A DNA stretch of 64,000 bases, taken from NCBI RefSeq assembly GCF_028453695.1, contig NC_135773.1, positions 22,059,782 through 22,123,781 of the forward strand, read 5' to 3'. The notes under the pieces are model-generated. The model did not search any database and had not been told where the DNA came from. It was given only the letters and a program-made list of their open reading frames with translations. This stretch comes from Augochlora pura. Lineage: Eukaryota > Arthropoda > Insecta > Hymenoptera > Halictidae. This document shows positions 23,456-33,388 of the stretch, piece after piece. Made by a program: the position numbers and the translations under genes. Numbering within the stretch: position 1 is the stretch's first letter; every line of letters starts with the position of its first letter.

Positions 23456-24682
23456 ATATAGAGAATATATAGAGAATGAAAAAGAAAGGGTAGAGTAACC
23501 TACTTTGATAGAATTTCCCGTCGTTTCGGGAGGGGGAACACCCGGCGACAAATTAAAGGTCCGTCCGCGAGAGGCGAAATGCGTTACGTTTCAAACGTTT
23601 CCTATATTTTCTCGCATCGCGCGCACCGCCGCGGCCCATGGCGGCGCGATACCGTTGACCCGCGTTCGCGTGCGTCGTCTCTTTGTTGAAAAATTTCGTT
23701 AGCGACCGTTTTTCGCCGCGCCACCGTTGAAATCCTATTTCCTAAGACATTTTCGCTCTCTCCTCGGTTCTCGCGAAAAATCATTCGACGATAAAAACTC
23801 CGCGCAACGTCATTCCCTGTAAATTGTTTTACAGCGAACGCGCACCGCATCCGGAGTGCACCAATTTTCTGCAAGCGGAATACTTTACATGGTTCGCTTT
23901 TCTGTCGACCGCTTTAGTTCTTGAAGCACTTCTCTCTATATATTTCTTCCTCTCTCTATCGCTCTCTCTCTCTCTCTCTCTCTCTCTATTGCTTTCTCAC
24001 AGTAGCTCTCGTAATTCTTTGGTTGTGAATTTTCTGCAATTAACGATTAGCTCGCGATTCCTTTGACTTTATAAGCGGATTACGCGTGACGCTTTGCAAA
24101 AGCTGTCGTTGCTCGCGCGTTACGCTCCGCGCGGAATGACGTAATCCGTCCCTGCGAAATTCCACGTTTAACTCGTTAATGATATTTAACGAACGTGGAG
24201 CGACAATTCATTATCGCTTAATCCTTCGCCGGTGATGTTTTTTTTTCACGGTCACGTTGACGAGCACACTTTTGCCACTAAAGGGGTAAATTCTCATACA
24301 AGAGAGAGAGAAAGAGAGAGAGAGAGAAAGAGAATTTGTGTTTCTTGTATGGTAAATTTTACCTTGTTGTTTAACTATTACGTGGTGATAATAATTCTTA
24401 GTGACCCTTCTGCATTGTGTGCAAGGGAATGTAATTAATTATATATTATAAATGAAAATAGCAAATGGTTTTTTATTCTGTAAACGTTGCAGGAAAACAT
24501 TGAACACGTGGATGATGGTATGGGTCTTGAGAAACCCGGCCATTGGTCATCATGATCTAGTATGCGATGGTTAAATATTGATTATTTGGAAGCTAATTTA
24601 AGAAAATTCATAACATTTGTATTTATAATTTTTTAATTAATTTTGATTCATTTGTATTGTATCGCCACTCGAGTGCGAAGGG
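23456..24682. other. Noncoding with (CT)n and (GA)n tracts
   Basis: GC-rich 23500-23880; (CT)n at 23951-23989; GA tract at 24300-24333; AT-rich after 24360. No coding exon. Confidence 0.5.
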
Positions 24683-24686
24683 TTAA
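24560..24686 (-). mobile_element. Right end of a family A TTAA element
   Basis: CGCCACTCGAGTGCGAAGGG then TTAA (24683-24686) is the diagnostic family A terminus with the CACTCGAGTG palindrome. The interior left of about 24640 is not convincingly family A. Confidence 0.5.
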
Positions 24687-24934
24687 TGCCATCTCAAAGA
24701 CAAGTAATAATTAGTGCTAAAGGACTAGTGTATTATATTTATTCTGTCCCTTCGAAAGTCGACACATTCGAGGAAGGCAGCCGGCTCGGTATGATTATTT
24801 ATCACGAGCAGAACGGGCGTGGAGTATGTTCAAAAACAGCTATTGGCTTCTGTGCATCCCCATTCCTGATTGAAACACGCTGCAAAATTTTCTGTGGCTG
24901 GAAAAAGAAGGACGTGAAAGCGGAATGCTAGAAA
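24687..24934. other. Short noncoding interval
   Basis: An open frame of 81 codons spans it but shows no recognisable motif and ends in the GA array. Confidence 0.4.
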
Positions 24935-25177
24935 AGAAGAGGAAAAGAGACAGAGAAAGAGAGCCAAAGAGATAGAGACAGATCCAGAGAGAGAAACGGA
25001 GACAGAGACAGATCCAGAGAGAGAAACTGAGACAGATACAGAGAGAGAAAAAGAGAGAGAGAGACAGAGACAGATCCAGAGAGAGAAACAGAGACAGATA
25101 CAGAGAGAGAAAAAGAGGGAGAGAGACAGAGACAGATCCAGAGAGAGAAAAAGAGATAGAGAGAAAGACAGACAGAT

Positions 25178-25215
<38 letters not shown>

Positions 25216-25225
25216 TGATAGGGAT
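24935..25225. repeat. Purine satellite, AGACAGATCCAGAGAGAGAA units
   Basis: The phrase CAGATCCAGAGAGAGAAA recurs about six times with 30-60 base spacing, ending in pure (GA)n. Minus-strand Ser/Leu frames are artefacts. Confidence 0.9.
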
Positions 25226-25909
25226 AGAAGGGGAGGAATAGAGAGAGGGAGGGTGGGAGGGAGAAGAAGCGGTAGAGAAAACGAGAGAAACAGACGTCCC
25301 GACGTTACTTTTGTCGGGCGAATATGGAGGCGTATCGATGCGCGAGAACGTCGCCGGTGCAATCCAGCCGAGGGTCATCGAACCGTGGCTGCTGCTGCTG
25401 CTGCACTCCCAGCTGCAACGACTCCGCCGACCGGCCAACCGGCGGCAGCGCGCGGCAGCTATTGCAGCTGCACGCCGCTTTTACAACTGCGAGCCCGCAG
25501 CGAAATAATAGCGGGCGTGGCAGTCGACGGCGTCGCGCGGCGTCGCGCCGCCAGTCAACGATCGGCTCGATTAAATACTTGCGATTAGAGGCGATAAGGC
25601 AGAGGGCCTCGATCGCGATAATGACGAGCGCGCGCGCGCGCGGGGAGGGCTGCAGTTATTTCGACGCTGCGCCCTTAAATTTATGGGGGCTGGCGGGGAT
25701 GCGGCAGGGCTCTGGCGCCGCGATCGCTATAGCGCAATAGCTATTCCACCGAAACGTTTTCCAAAATCTCGAAATTCCATCCAACTGCGCAGGGTTTATC
25801 AATTTATTAAACTACAGGATCGATGCTGTATAATCTCTTACGTGCTAATTAATTATTTGATGGCATACGGTGACTTTAAATTATGGCATACATAATGCGA
25901 TGTCAGTTC
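25226..25909. other. GC-rich noncoding block with CTG repeats
   Basis: A short CTG run (25388-25402), many CAGCTG/GCAGCTGC boxes (25408-25485) and an alternating CG stretch (25629-25641). It could be a regulatory island; no gene is supported. Confidence 0.4.
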
Positions 25910-26165
25910 TTAACCCTTTGCACTCGAGTGGCGACTAAGAGAGGCATCACTAACATTGTTCCAGCACGTTACAAAATAATGTTCACGTTATGAAAAATTA
26001 GATTTCGAAAGTTATTAAAAGTGTTGTTTCATGAGTTACAAGATTCAATTTCGTACGCGTAAAATACATTTTACCCATATAAAATGGAAATCGTGTATGT
26101 CAGAAAAGTTATTATAAAATTACATGATAAAAAGAATGTAATAGCAGTAGTAAGTAATAAAAAAC
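25910..26165 (+). mobile_element. Family A TTAA element, left end and interior
   Basis: TTAACCCTTTGCACTCGAGT followed by GGCGACTAAGAGAGGCATCA, then family A interior blocks such as AAAAGTGTTGTTTCATGAGT and AAATACATTTTA. No matching right TTAA was found; the 3' terminus is probably lost. Confidence 0.65.
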
Positions 26166-26484
26166 CATGTTATGATTTTAATAGCCAATTTCAATAAGTT
26201 AATAGTTCCACCCTTGAATCACGAATCGAAACCTCGTCCCTTAACCCCGAGCACGGCTTTCACAGATTCCGAAAGTCTTTCGCCGCGGAAAAGCTTCGGA
26301 AAATTCGCATGCTACTCGATTGTTCAACTTAATTACAATATGAAACGAACGCGTGCCGTTTTCGGTGGAAAGGTAACGGGGGAAATCCGTCTCGCGTTTC
26401 GTGCCCGGCGGCCCCGTTAATTGAGAATCGCATTAATACGTACGAGAAAGCGTGAAAATTCCGGATTATTTATAATTCGCCGAC

Positions 26485-26525
<41 letters not shown>

Positions 26526-26589
26526 AGAAGAAGGGGTGCACCAGGGATGCATCGGGGCATCGCGTTTTAAAATGGCCGTTCCCCCTTTA

Positions 26590-26626
<37 letters not shown>

Positions 26627-26969
26627 TCTCTCTCCCTAGTGTGACAGTCGAGCGAAGCGGAGCGCGCAGGGAAAACTTGTTCTCACGGCGAAACTTTTTT
26701 CATTTGCATATTTGCGCGCGCGTCGTCGTCGTCGTTGTCAACCGTGGAAATTGAAGCCGGGGATCACGGCGACTGGTTAGATTGTTAACCTCGTTAACCG
26801 CGTCGGTAATCTCTTCCTGGAGCCGGCAATCGATACGCGGCGTGGATATCCCGTCGGCCGTCGCCTCGCTATCTCTCTCTCCCCCTCTCTCTCTCTCTCT
26901 CTCTCTCTCTTATTATTGACGCGGCCCTTTCGCCTGTTCATTTATTTCGGATGTCTGTCGCTCGAACGA
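26166..26969. other. Noncoding with GA/CT tracts
   Basis: (GA)n at 26487-26522, (CT)n at 26592-26637 and 26872-26910, a GTCGTCGTCGTC run near 26727, and a GC-rich background. Confidence 0.55.
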
Positions 26970-27625
26970 AGAAGAAAACCGCAAGGAGAAAGAGAGAATG
27001 AAAGAGAGAGAAAACGGTAAGGAGAGAGGGAGAAAGATAGGGAGAGAAAACGACAAGGATAAAAAGAGAAAGAGAGAGAAAGAGAGAAAACGGCGAGGAG
27101 GAAGAGAAAGAAAGAGAGAGAAAACGGCAAGGATAAAAAGAGAAAGAAAAAACAGCAAGGAGAGAGAGAGAGAAAGAAAGAGAGAGAAACCGGCAAGGAT
27201 AAAAAGAGAAAGAAAAAAACAGCAAGGAGAGAGAGAGAGAAAGAAAGAGGGAGAAAACGGCAAGGATAAAAAGAAAAAGAAAAAAAACAGCAAGGAGAGA
27301 GAGAGAGAAAGAAAGAGGGAGAAAACGGCAAGGATAAAAAGAAAAAGAAAAAAAACAGCAGGAAGAGAGAGAGATAAAAGGAAAGAGATAGAAAATGGCA
27401 AGGATAAAAAGTGAAAGAGAGAAAGAGAAAATAAGAATAAAAAGAGGAAGAAAGAGGGAGAGAACAGCGAGGAGAGAGAGACAGAAAGAAAGAGAAAACA
27501 AGAAGAAGAATGAGAAAGAAGGAAAGAGAAAGCAACAAGGTTAGGGTAAAGAAAGAGAGAGAAACCAACAAGGATAAAAAGAGAAAGAGAAGAGGGGGGA
27601 GGCGATAGAAAAACAGAAAGAGAAA
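26970..27625. repeat. Purine minisatellite, about 60-70 bp units
   Basis: AACGGCAAGGATAAAAAGA and ACAGCAAGGAGAGAGAGAGA alternate about eight times. The plus strand is almost wholly purine. Long Phe/Ser/Leu minus-strand frames are artefacts. Confidence 0.95.
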
Positions 27626-28057
27626 TAGAATGGCGGCTTTTCCAAGCGGATCCTCGCTCTGACGAGATATTCCCTCCATTCTCACAGTCGCCTCGCGTTA
27701 ATCTCCCCATCTCTGCGCCGCTTTCCTCTTCCCCCCTCCCCTTCTATCCAGAAAATAAATCTTTGACGGGGGGACGAAGCATCCCTCTTGCACCCTAACA
27801 CAAACCAGCACCCTCTGACGGCTCCCTCTTATTAATTAATATCCGGCGAAAGTGATCGAATCATCTTAAGCAGCTATAATAATTTTCTTCATAGATACAG
27901 TAACGATACAGTTTACGATACTACAGTTTGCGATAGTAAATTGCATTTATTGGATAATAATAATAATAATAAACAAAATAGAAGATAATTTTTTGATTGA
28001 TAAGGAAATAGATACAGCGTTATTTTCAAGTAATTAATTTGTCGAAGAAATGATGAC
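27626..28057. other. Noncoding up to the second gap
   Basis: GC-rich then AT-rich, with a short TAA run at 27955-27971. Nothing else. Confidence 0.5.
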
Positions 28058-28157
28058 NNNNNNNNNNNNNNNNNNNNNNNNNNNNNNNNNNNNNNNNNNN
28101 NNNNNNNNNNNNNNNNNNNNNNNNNNNNNNNNNNNNNNNNNNNNNNNNNNNNNNNNN
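28058..28157. other. Assembly gap of 100 N
   Basis: Exactly 100 N, a scaffolding placeholder. Confidence 1.
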
Positions 28158-28396
28158 TTAATGAACTGTAATCTAAAGAATGTTAAAGAAAGCCGTAATG
28201 ACAAACATATGTAGTTAGAGAATGAATAAAATAAGCGACACTCCAAAACTATTTTTGTATGTATGGTTGACTTAAATATTTTTCAAATGTTAAAAAATAT
28301 TTTTAAAACATTACAAAAATATTTGTAAAGTCACGTAAATAAACCATGTGATATAGAATTGGAAAAATAGAATGTATTTTACGAAAAAAAAACTTT

Positions 28397-28470
28397 GCAT
28401 CTAACGGGATTTGAACTCGAGCCTGCAGCACCGAAATCCTACGCTCTAACCATTGCGCTAATCGTTTGAG
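28397..28470 (-). ncRNA. tRNA-like (tRNA-derived) sequence with T-run terminator
   Basis: The minus strand carries an A-box-like TTAGCGCAATGGTTAGAGCG and, about 35 bases on, a B-box-like GAGTTCAAATCCCG. It is followed almost at once by a run of nine to ten T (plus-strand A run 28384-28392), a typical RNA polymerase III terminator. The loop placement would give a TCG-like anticodon. The anticodon stem and the 7-bp acceptor stem (AAACGAT against TAGATGC) do not pair, and the T stem has mismatches. It is therefore more likely a tRNA pseudogene or SINE head than a working tRNA. No tail or target-site duplication was seen. Confidence 0.5.
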
Positions 28471-29515
28471 TTGTAATGATTGGAAACATTTTGGCATACC
28501 TTCCGCTCGTTACAATTTTTTTGCTCGCTTAATTCGCATTTCCAGGGTTAAAAAATTGTTTTCCTACACGTAATAACGTTAAAAATTGCTTAATGTACAC
28601 TCGCGGTAAAAGCACCAAGTAGCATCTTTCTTTCGAACGGCAAAAACGTTGACGAATTTGGTTTTTATTTTTTTTGACAATGTTGCCGGCAAATAAAAAA
28701 TATGAGAAAAATTGAGCACACTAGTTGTGATAGTACCTTATCAGGGAATTAATATAAAAAAAACCATATTTTTAGTTTTCGAGAAATCTTTAATTTTCCG
28801 AGTTTTTGGGGGTTTTTCATTTTTTATAATCACAGTTTGCAACCTAAAAATCTGAAAAACTTCTATAATATGCGGCTCGATGTCCGAAATAAGCCACATT
28901 TTTTTCAAAATTTTAGAAAGCCGCTAAAGGTGGAAAAATGCCGGAAAACCGCGAAATCTAATTTACCCTGTAACTACCCTCACGGACAAGTTACAGGATT
29001 AAAATTTTGCACGGATGAGTTTTTATTGGTCAGCTATCGAACGGTCTATGACTCATTGAAAAATCGCTAAGGGCAGTTTTGACCATCTTAATCCGCTATG
29101 CCCTTAGTGAGCGAGCTTTGAAAAAGTCCGTTGAACACAACCGGGGCTGCGATCGCGCGCGAGAGGCCGATTCAAAAGCGACTGCGCGCTTCCTAAGTCT
29201 TCGCTTCTTTTCGCGCGACGCGACGGAGATTCGCGGTCGCTAACGAATCGAGGGACGACGAATCGTCGTCCGTGGCCGACGACGGGGGTTCGACACGCTG
29301 CTTGAAATTGTCCGCCCGGCGACGTCGGTTCTCCTCGCGTCGAGACCGCGCCACCGCCTCTGTCGCGGATGAAAGCACCCGGGTTTCGTGGCGACGAGGA
29401 AAGACGCGACGCGGAATCTTTCGCGTGAAAGGGTCCACCCACCACCGGCAAGAGACGTCGCGCGTCCCCGCCGTTTAATTGAAAGCCACTACACGTCCTT
29501 CGTGAATTAGTTGCG
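28471..29515. other. Noncoding; AT-rich then GC-rich
   Basis: 28500-29100 is AT-rich with many A/T runs and may be an old transposon, but no termini were found. 29100-29480 is GC-rich. Frames there show no protein character. Confidence 0.45.
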
Positions 29516-30083
29516 TTAATAGGTTGAGCGCCACGTCGGCCGTGTATGGCTGACGCTAGACTTTCCGTTTAGGTTATGTCAGCCATCGATGGCTGACACT
29601 AGACTTTCGGTTTAGACCGCGTCAACCGCGCTAGCTGACAGCGTGTGACATGAGAACTTTAAAATTTACACTGTTTTATGGAATTATAGGAAATTTATTT
29701 AAAATTCACTCAACACTAGATTGCCTAAGCAAGTCATTTTGACTGCTTTTCAATTTCAATTAAAAAAATAATTATGTAAATAATGACACAGCTTCTTATA
29801 ATTTTGCGACTTTTTCTACACCATATAAATGCGTTTAGTAATCATTGTTGTTGCCCCACTCCTCCTTTATTTCCGGTATATATGTGTGTTATACCTATAT
29901 TAACGTAAAGCAGTCATTTTCCCGGCTTCAAGCTCCCGTCTTTCTAGTGTTAATTTTGTCAAAACACAAAACTATCTTCTACTGCAAGAAGAAACATTGG
30001 CCCTACAGTACAAGCGTTTTTACGCGGCGCGCGTGGCCTGACGGGCACCCCCTTAAAAATCAGCGCGGCGCTCAACGTGTTAA
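29516..30083. mobile_element. TTAA element, GTTGAGCGCC family (I)
   Basis: The left end is TTAATAGGTTGAGCGCCACG and the right end GGCGCTCAACGTGTTAA, giving GTTGAGCGCC inverted termini three bases inside each TTAA. A perfect 20-base palindrome, GTCAGCCATCGATGGCTGAC, lies at 29578-29597 with a diverged half-copy just upstream. About 568 bp, no transposase. Confidence 0.7.
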
Positions 30084-30670
30084 CGGGGGGAGGTCTCCCT
30101 CCTACGCAAACAGAATTCGCTCTCGAATCCGGAACGGTGCTCGCGCTGGCTCGCGAACAAAACCGCGGTTCCGTTGAAAAGGTCCGCCGGCATAATAAAG
30201 TATTATGCTTACGCGCGATAAAACATTGGCCGTGTCCATTGTCGTAATACAGCGGTTACACGGATAGTTAGTTTCTCATTCGGACTAAACAGTCGACCGC
30301 CACCGAGTGCAATTTGCGAAACGGTGGGGGGAGGCGGGCCGCCGTTCCCATCGCTCGTCCGGACGCGGGCGCTTGTCGCGCGACGCGTCGCGACGGCCAA
30401 ATGGATGCGGGGACGCGTTCCGTTTCGCCCGCGCGAAATGTTGCCGTTCACCGGCAGCCGCGCCATTTGAATAATTATAATCCATAAAGGGACGGCGTTT
30501 GTCATTCCTTTCGGTGAACCGGTCGTTGGTCCTGACCGCGCGCCCCGCCGAATTCGAATCTCCGGGACTGTTTTCTTTTTTCGCGAACTAACATTGAGAC
30601 CTATGAACGGTCTACGAGGATTGCGAGTCCACGATTCTAAAATGACAACGTTATTCGCGACACCCTATAG
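30084..30670. other. GC-rich noncoding spacer
   Basis: GC-rich between two TTAA elements, downstream of the small ORF's 3' end. No gene recognised. Confidence 0.5.
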
Positions 30671-30945
30671 TTAACACATTGCGCACGGCGCATTTTTATG
30701 CTCTCGATAAGTTGACAATCATTTTTTTTTTGCTAACCGTTTGTTAAGGGGATACGCAAGACTTCGTTACCCTGGTAACATAACAAGAAAGTCTATATTT
30801 ATAATACTTAAATGGTTAAATACCGATGACAAGTGGACGAAATTCTATTCCGGCTTAAAGGAACAGAATAACATTTATACTTAACTAAATATCAATAGAA
30901 ATTTCTATGACGAGCCAGACTCGTCAATATACGGCAAGGGGTTAA
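30671..30945. mobile_element. Chimeric TTAA element: family D left end, family C right end
   Basis: The left end TTAACACATTGCGCACGGCG, with CGTTTGTTAAGGGGATACGC inside, matches 52441-52576. The right end AGCCAGACTCGTC then ACGGCAAGGGGTTAA matches the right end of 51996-52323. The ends are not inverse to each other. Confidence 0.65.
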
Positions 30946-30975
30946 GGACTATTAAGACAATAAAGAACTATGAGT

Positions 30976-30981
30976 TTTATT
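30976..30981 (-). promoter_or_regulatory. Candidate polyadenylation signal AATAAA
   Basis: On the minus strand AATAAA lies about 70 bases beyond the TAA at 31049 and before the TTAA element end at 30945. The spacing suits the 3' UTR of the small ORF upstream. AATAAA is frequent by chance in AT-rich DNA. Confidence 0.4.
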
Positions 30982-31048
30982 TGAAACGATAACATTAATG
31001 AAACGATTCATGCAAATTAATTAACAATACTAAAAAAGTGATGCATTT

Positions 31049-31324
31049 TTATCGATTCGAGTTTTTAAGATTTTGAAGATGTTCCTGAAAAACTGGAGGA
31101 ATGTACGCTAGTAAATGATCTAATATCTTTATGTTTTTCTTCCGATACTGGTCTAGCTGTGGTGTACGAAGGAAGTAGCTTAATATTTCCGTATATTTCG
31201 AGTCTTCCTCTTTCAGCTGAAAGATCCAATTAAAACAACACCGAGCGAGACAACCGGAAACAACGATCATCAACAATAGAATCAAACGCGTTGGAATCAA
31301 ATGCTCGTCGGGTTTTTTGACCAT
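31049..31324 (-). CDS. Unrecognised 91-residue small protein or terminal exon
   Basis: I do not recognise this protein. The frame opens at ATG 31324-31322 in a good context (GAAATGG) and closes at TAA 31051-31049. Residues 1-13 are basic or polar. Residues 14-36 are hydrophobic with three Cys (RLILLLMIVVSGCLARCC), resembling a signal anchor or transmembrane helix. Residues 37-91 are charged and helix-like, with RKK at 61-63 and KILDHLLAYIPP at 66-77. Codon use is mixed AT/GC, unlike the simple-repeat frames nearby. An AATAAA (plus-strand TTTATT 30976-30981) lies about 70 bases past the stop, and a GC-rich block upstream could be a 5' UTR or promoter. Alternatively, TTTTAATTGGATCTTTCAG before Leu37 resembles a 3' splice site, so 31049-31216 could be the last exon of a larger minus-strand gene. 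A chance frame is possible, but the composition and polyadenylation signal argue against it. Confidence 0.45.
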   Translation of the reverse strand: MVKKPDEHLIPTRLILLLMIVVSGCLARCCFNWIFQLKEEDSKYTEILSYFLRTPQLDQYRKKNIKILDHLLAYIPPVFQEHLQNLKNSNR

Positions 31325-32300
31325 TTCAGAACGCGAGCGACTCGCGGCCGACTGACGCGGCTTAATACAGAGAACCGGCCAGATTTACGGGAACGGTTCT
31401 CATCCGGCGTTTCATAGGTTATGGATCGCGGGCCGCTCGACGCGTGACAACGTAGGAGGATTGGAGATTGCGAGGACCGAAACGGCGGAACGGAACGGAA
31501 CGGAACGGGGCGGATTGGACAGGATAGGGGGGCTTCGGATGCTACGGCATAGGATCCGACGAGACTAGAGGGCGGGCGTCGGGGACGCGGACGAGGGAAG
31601 CGCGCGAGCCCGAGGAGGCGACGGCGGAGAGGATCGAATGGGGGGGGACTCCGTTGTCGATGGAAAAAATCAATTGTTTCCTGCATCCATCTCTAGCGAA
31701 TCTTGGGGCCGCGCGACGTTTCAGATGAATCGGTAGAGGATGAATTGCTGTAGCCGGCCGTACATAGATTCTGTCCCCGGGAACAGGCGGAAGGGGAAGG
31801 GAGGGTGTGAGAGAGAACGCCGACCGATCGGCCGATCGACCGACCACCCCACCCCCCTACGTTCACGATCGATGATGCGACGAACCGTCCCGCGTCGATG
31901 GCTGCGACGAAAGTGGCGAGGATCCCTCTCCCCTCGGCGATCGGAATTACACGGGGGAGGAAAAAAATATGACCGATGTCTGGGCGACACCGGTCGCGGA
32001 TTAATCGCCGAGGCGAAGAGGAACATCCGGCTGACAGGCAAATAGTCTCCTTTTCATTCCCGCGCTTCATTCCGCTGCCCCCCCCCCTCCGCGCCCCCCG
32101 ATAAATTGTAAACGAATTCCGGGCCGGTGACGGGCGCGAGAGGAATTTCAGGCGGAGACCGACTTGGACGAGCGTCGAAAGCGATCGGCCGGTTTGACGG
32201 GAGACAGTTGACAGTGTTGGATACCAACTCTAGTCTATTTCTGACTCCAACTCGTCATTGTTGTTATTAGTTGGGAAGAACTCCGTAACAAATTACTTAA
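31325..32300. other. GC-rich block upstream of the small ORF
   Basis: It includes a GGAAC pentamer run (31487-31510) and overlapping Arg/Pro/Ser-rich frames. For the minus-strand ORF at 31049-31324 it would be the 5' flank, so promoter or 5' UTR is possible. No core promoter motif is clear. Confidence 0.35.
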
Positions 32301-32570
32301 CTAACACGTTGACGACGGCTTGACCCACCGGTGGGTCATGCGTGATGGATCCGTGGGTGGCGTGCATTCGCTTATTTTAAATATAGAATATTTTAAAAAA
32401 TAGATACTACAAAATATGTTATTTTATCTGAACATTATAAACAGATATTCGATAGTAAAAACATAGAAAATCAATATTATTAACTTATCATAATTATTTA
32501 ATTTTTGTAAATTTCGGGCGCCGACTCGCGGAGAAAATCGTGAATATCGGCGCCGGCGTCAACGTGTTCA
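32301..32570. mobile_element. Element with CACGTTGACG termini (family H)
   Basis: CACGTTGACG at 32305 and CGTCAACGTG ending at 32566 are perfect inverted termini flanked by CTAA and TTCA, decayed TTAA-like targets. An 18-base palindrome TGACCCACCGGTGGGTCA is at 32321-32338. No ORF. Confidence 0.65.
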
Positions 32571-32586
32571 GTCAACCTCTATTCTC

Positions 32587-32698
32587 TTAACGCATTGCGT
32601 ACGGGAGACGAGATTTCTCGTCTTTAGCAATTCGAACGTTGTGGTCGGGAAACGGGATCTCTCGTTTTCAGGTTTTTTCGACTCAATCGACGATTTAA
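32587..32698 (+). mobile_element. 112-bp TTAA-bounded mini-element (family D)
   Basis: It opens TTAACGCATTGCGTACGGG and closes CAATCGACGATTTAA. It is the inverse-orientation counterpart of 7500-7608 and 52576-52667. Its right TTAA is also the left TTAA of the next element. Confidence 0.7.
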
Positions 32699-33272
32699 CC
32701 CTTTGGCTACGGCAGACTTTGGCACGGCAGTAGTTTTTCGTTAGACATGCATTTCTGTGGAGGTATATTCAAATATTCAAAATATTGAATTCTGTTACAT
32801 TAAACCAATATTACTTGAAGTGAAGAATAATAGTGTTACGGCGGTTGATCATGTGGAGTCGCCGTAATGAAGAAATACTTCATAGTGAACAACTCCTAAG
32901 GAAATAGAAGAAGTTCGGGGTTGTCATGGAGTCGTTGAATCGACAGTCAGTCGAGAGACTCTCTCGAGCTATCGAAGCGAGAGGACGTTTATAAATAATA
33001 ATAGATTCAGATATATTGTTATTAGTGTTAATAGTTATTGTTAGCTGTAAATAAAATAAAGATTATACGAGATGCCGCGACGGACGTCGAGAACGCGCAA
33101 CAATATTAAGATTTTTTACAATATATAACATAAATATTGCACAATATATAATTAATCAAATTGAATAATAAACGGGGAGGAAATTTGATCTTGACGCCTA
33201 TTGGCGCCCACAGTACCAGGAAGCCAACGTGTGTCGGACGCCAATAGGCGCCAACAGTAGTCAAATGGTTAA
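32695..33272. mobile_element. TTAA element, CCCTTTGGCTAC family (F), with LTR insertion
   Basis: The left end is TTAACCCTTTGGCTACGGCA; the right end GTAGTCAAATGGTTAA is its inverse with changes. Two facing palindromes, GACGCCTATTGGCGCC (33193-33208) and ACGCCAATAGGCGCC near 33238-33252, lie close to the right end. A 271-base LTR-like insert splits the interior; the uninterrupted interior resembles 11254-11400. Confidence 0.7.
32832..33102 (+). mobile_element. Probable gypsy-type solo LTR
   Basis: The insert begins AGTGTTACGG and ends CGCGCAACA. It holds a TATA-like TTATAAATAA (about 32989) and overlapping AATAAA signals (33049-33060), in the U3-TATA-polyA order of an LTR. Flanks ATAAT and ATATT are an imperfect target duplication. 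Comparison with the homologous element at 11254 supports an insertion here. The LTR class is inferred, not proven. Confidence 0.5.
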
Positions 33273-33388
33273 GGAACTAACGTAGACAAACGGAATAAAT
33301 ATTTTTCCTTCTCCTTCTAAGGAATTGTTACAGTAGAAAAATTGCTCATCCTTGTAACTATGAAGAAAATAGTACGGCAAGGGGTTAA
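33269..33388 (-). mobile_element. Right end of a family C TTAA element
   Basis: AGTACGGCAAGGGGTTAA ends at 33388 and equals the right terminus of 51996-52323. The left side abuts the TTAA at 33269 without a clear terminus. Confidence 0.45.

Noticed and set aside
24830..25438. 202-codon minus-strand Ser/Leu frame
   Set aside because: Product of the AGACAGATCCAGAGAGA satellite and (GA)n.
26913..27710. 265-codon Phe/Ser/Leu-rich frame resembling a membrane protein
   Set aside because: It is the complement of the AAGGATAAAAAGAGAAAG purine minisatellite; three overlapping frames give the same composition.
31297..31686. 129-codon minus-strand frame upstream of the small ORF
   Set aside because: Arg/Pro/Ser-rich translation of a GC-rich block with other open frames over the same bases; better seen as 5' flank or UTR.
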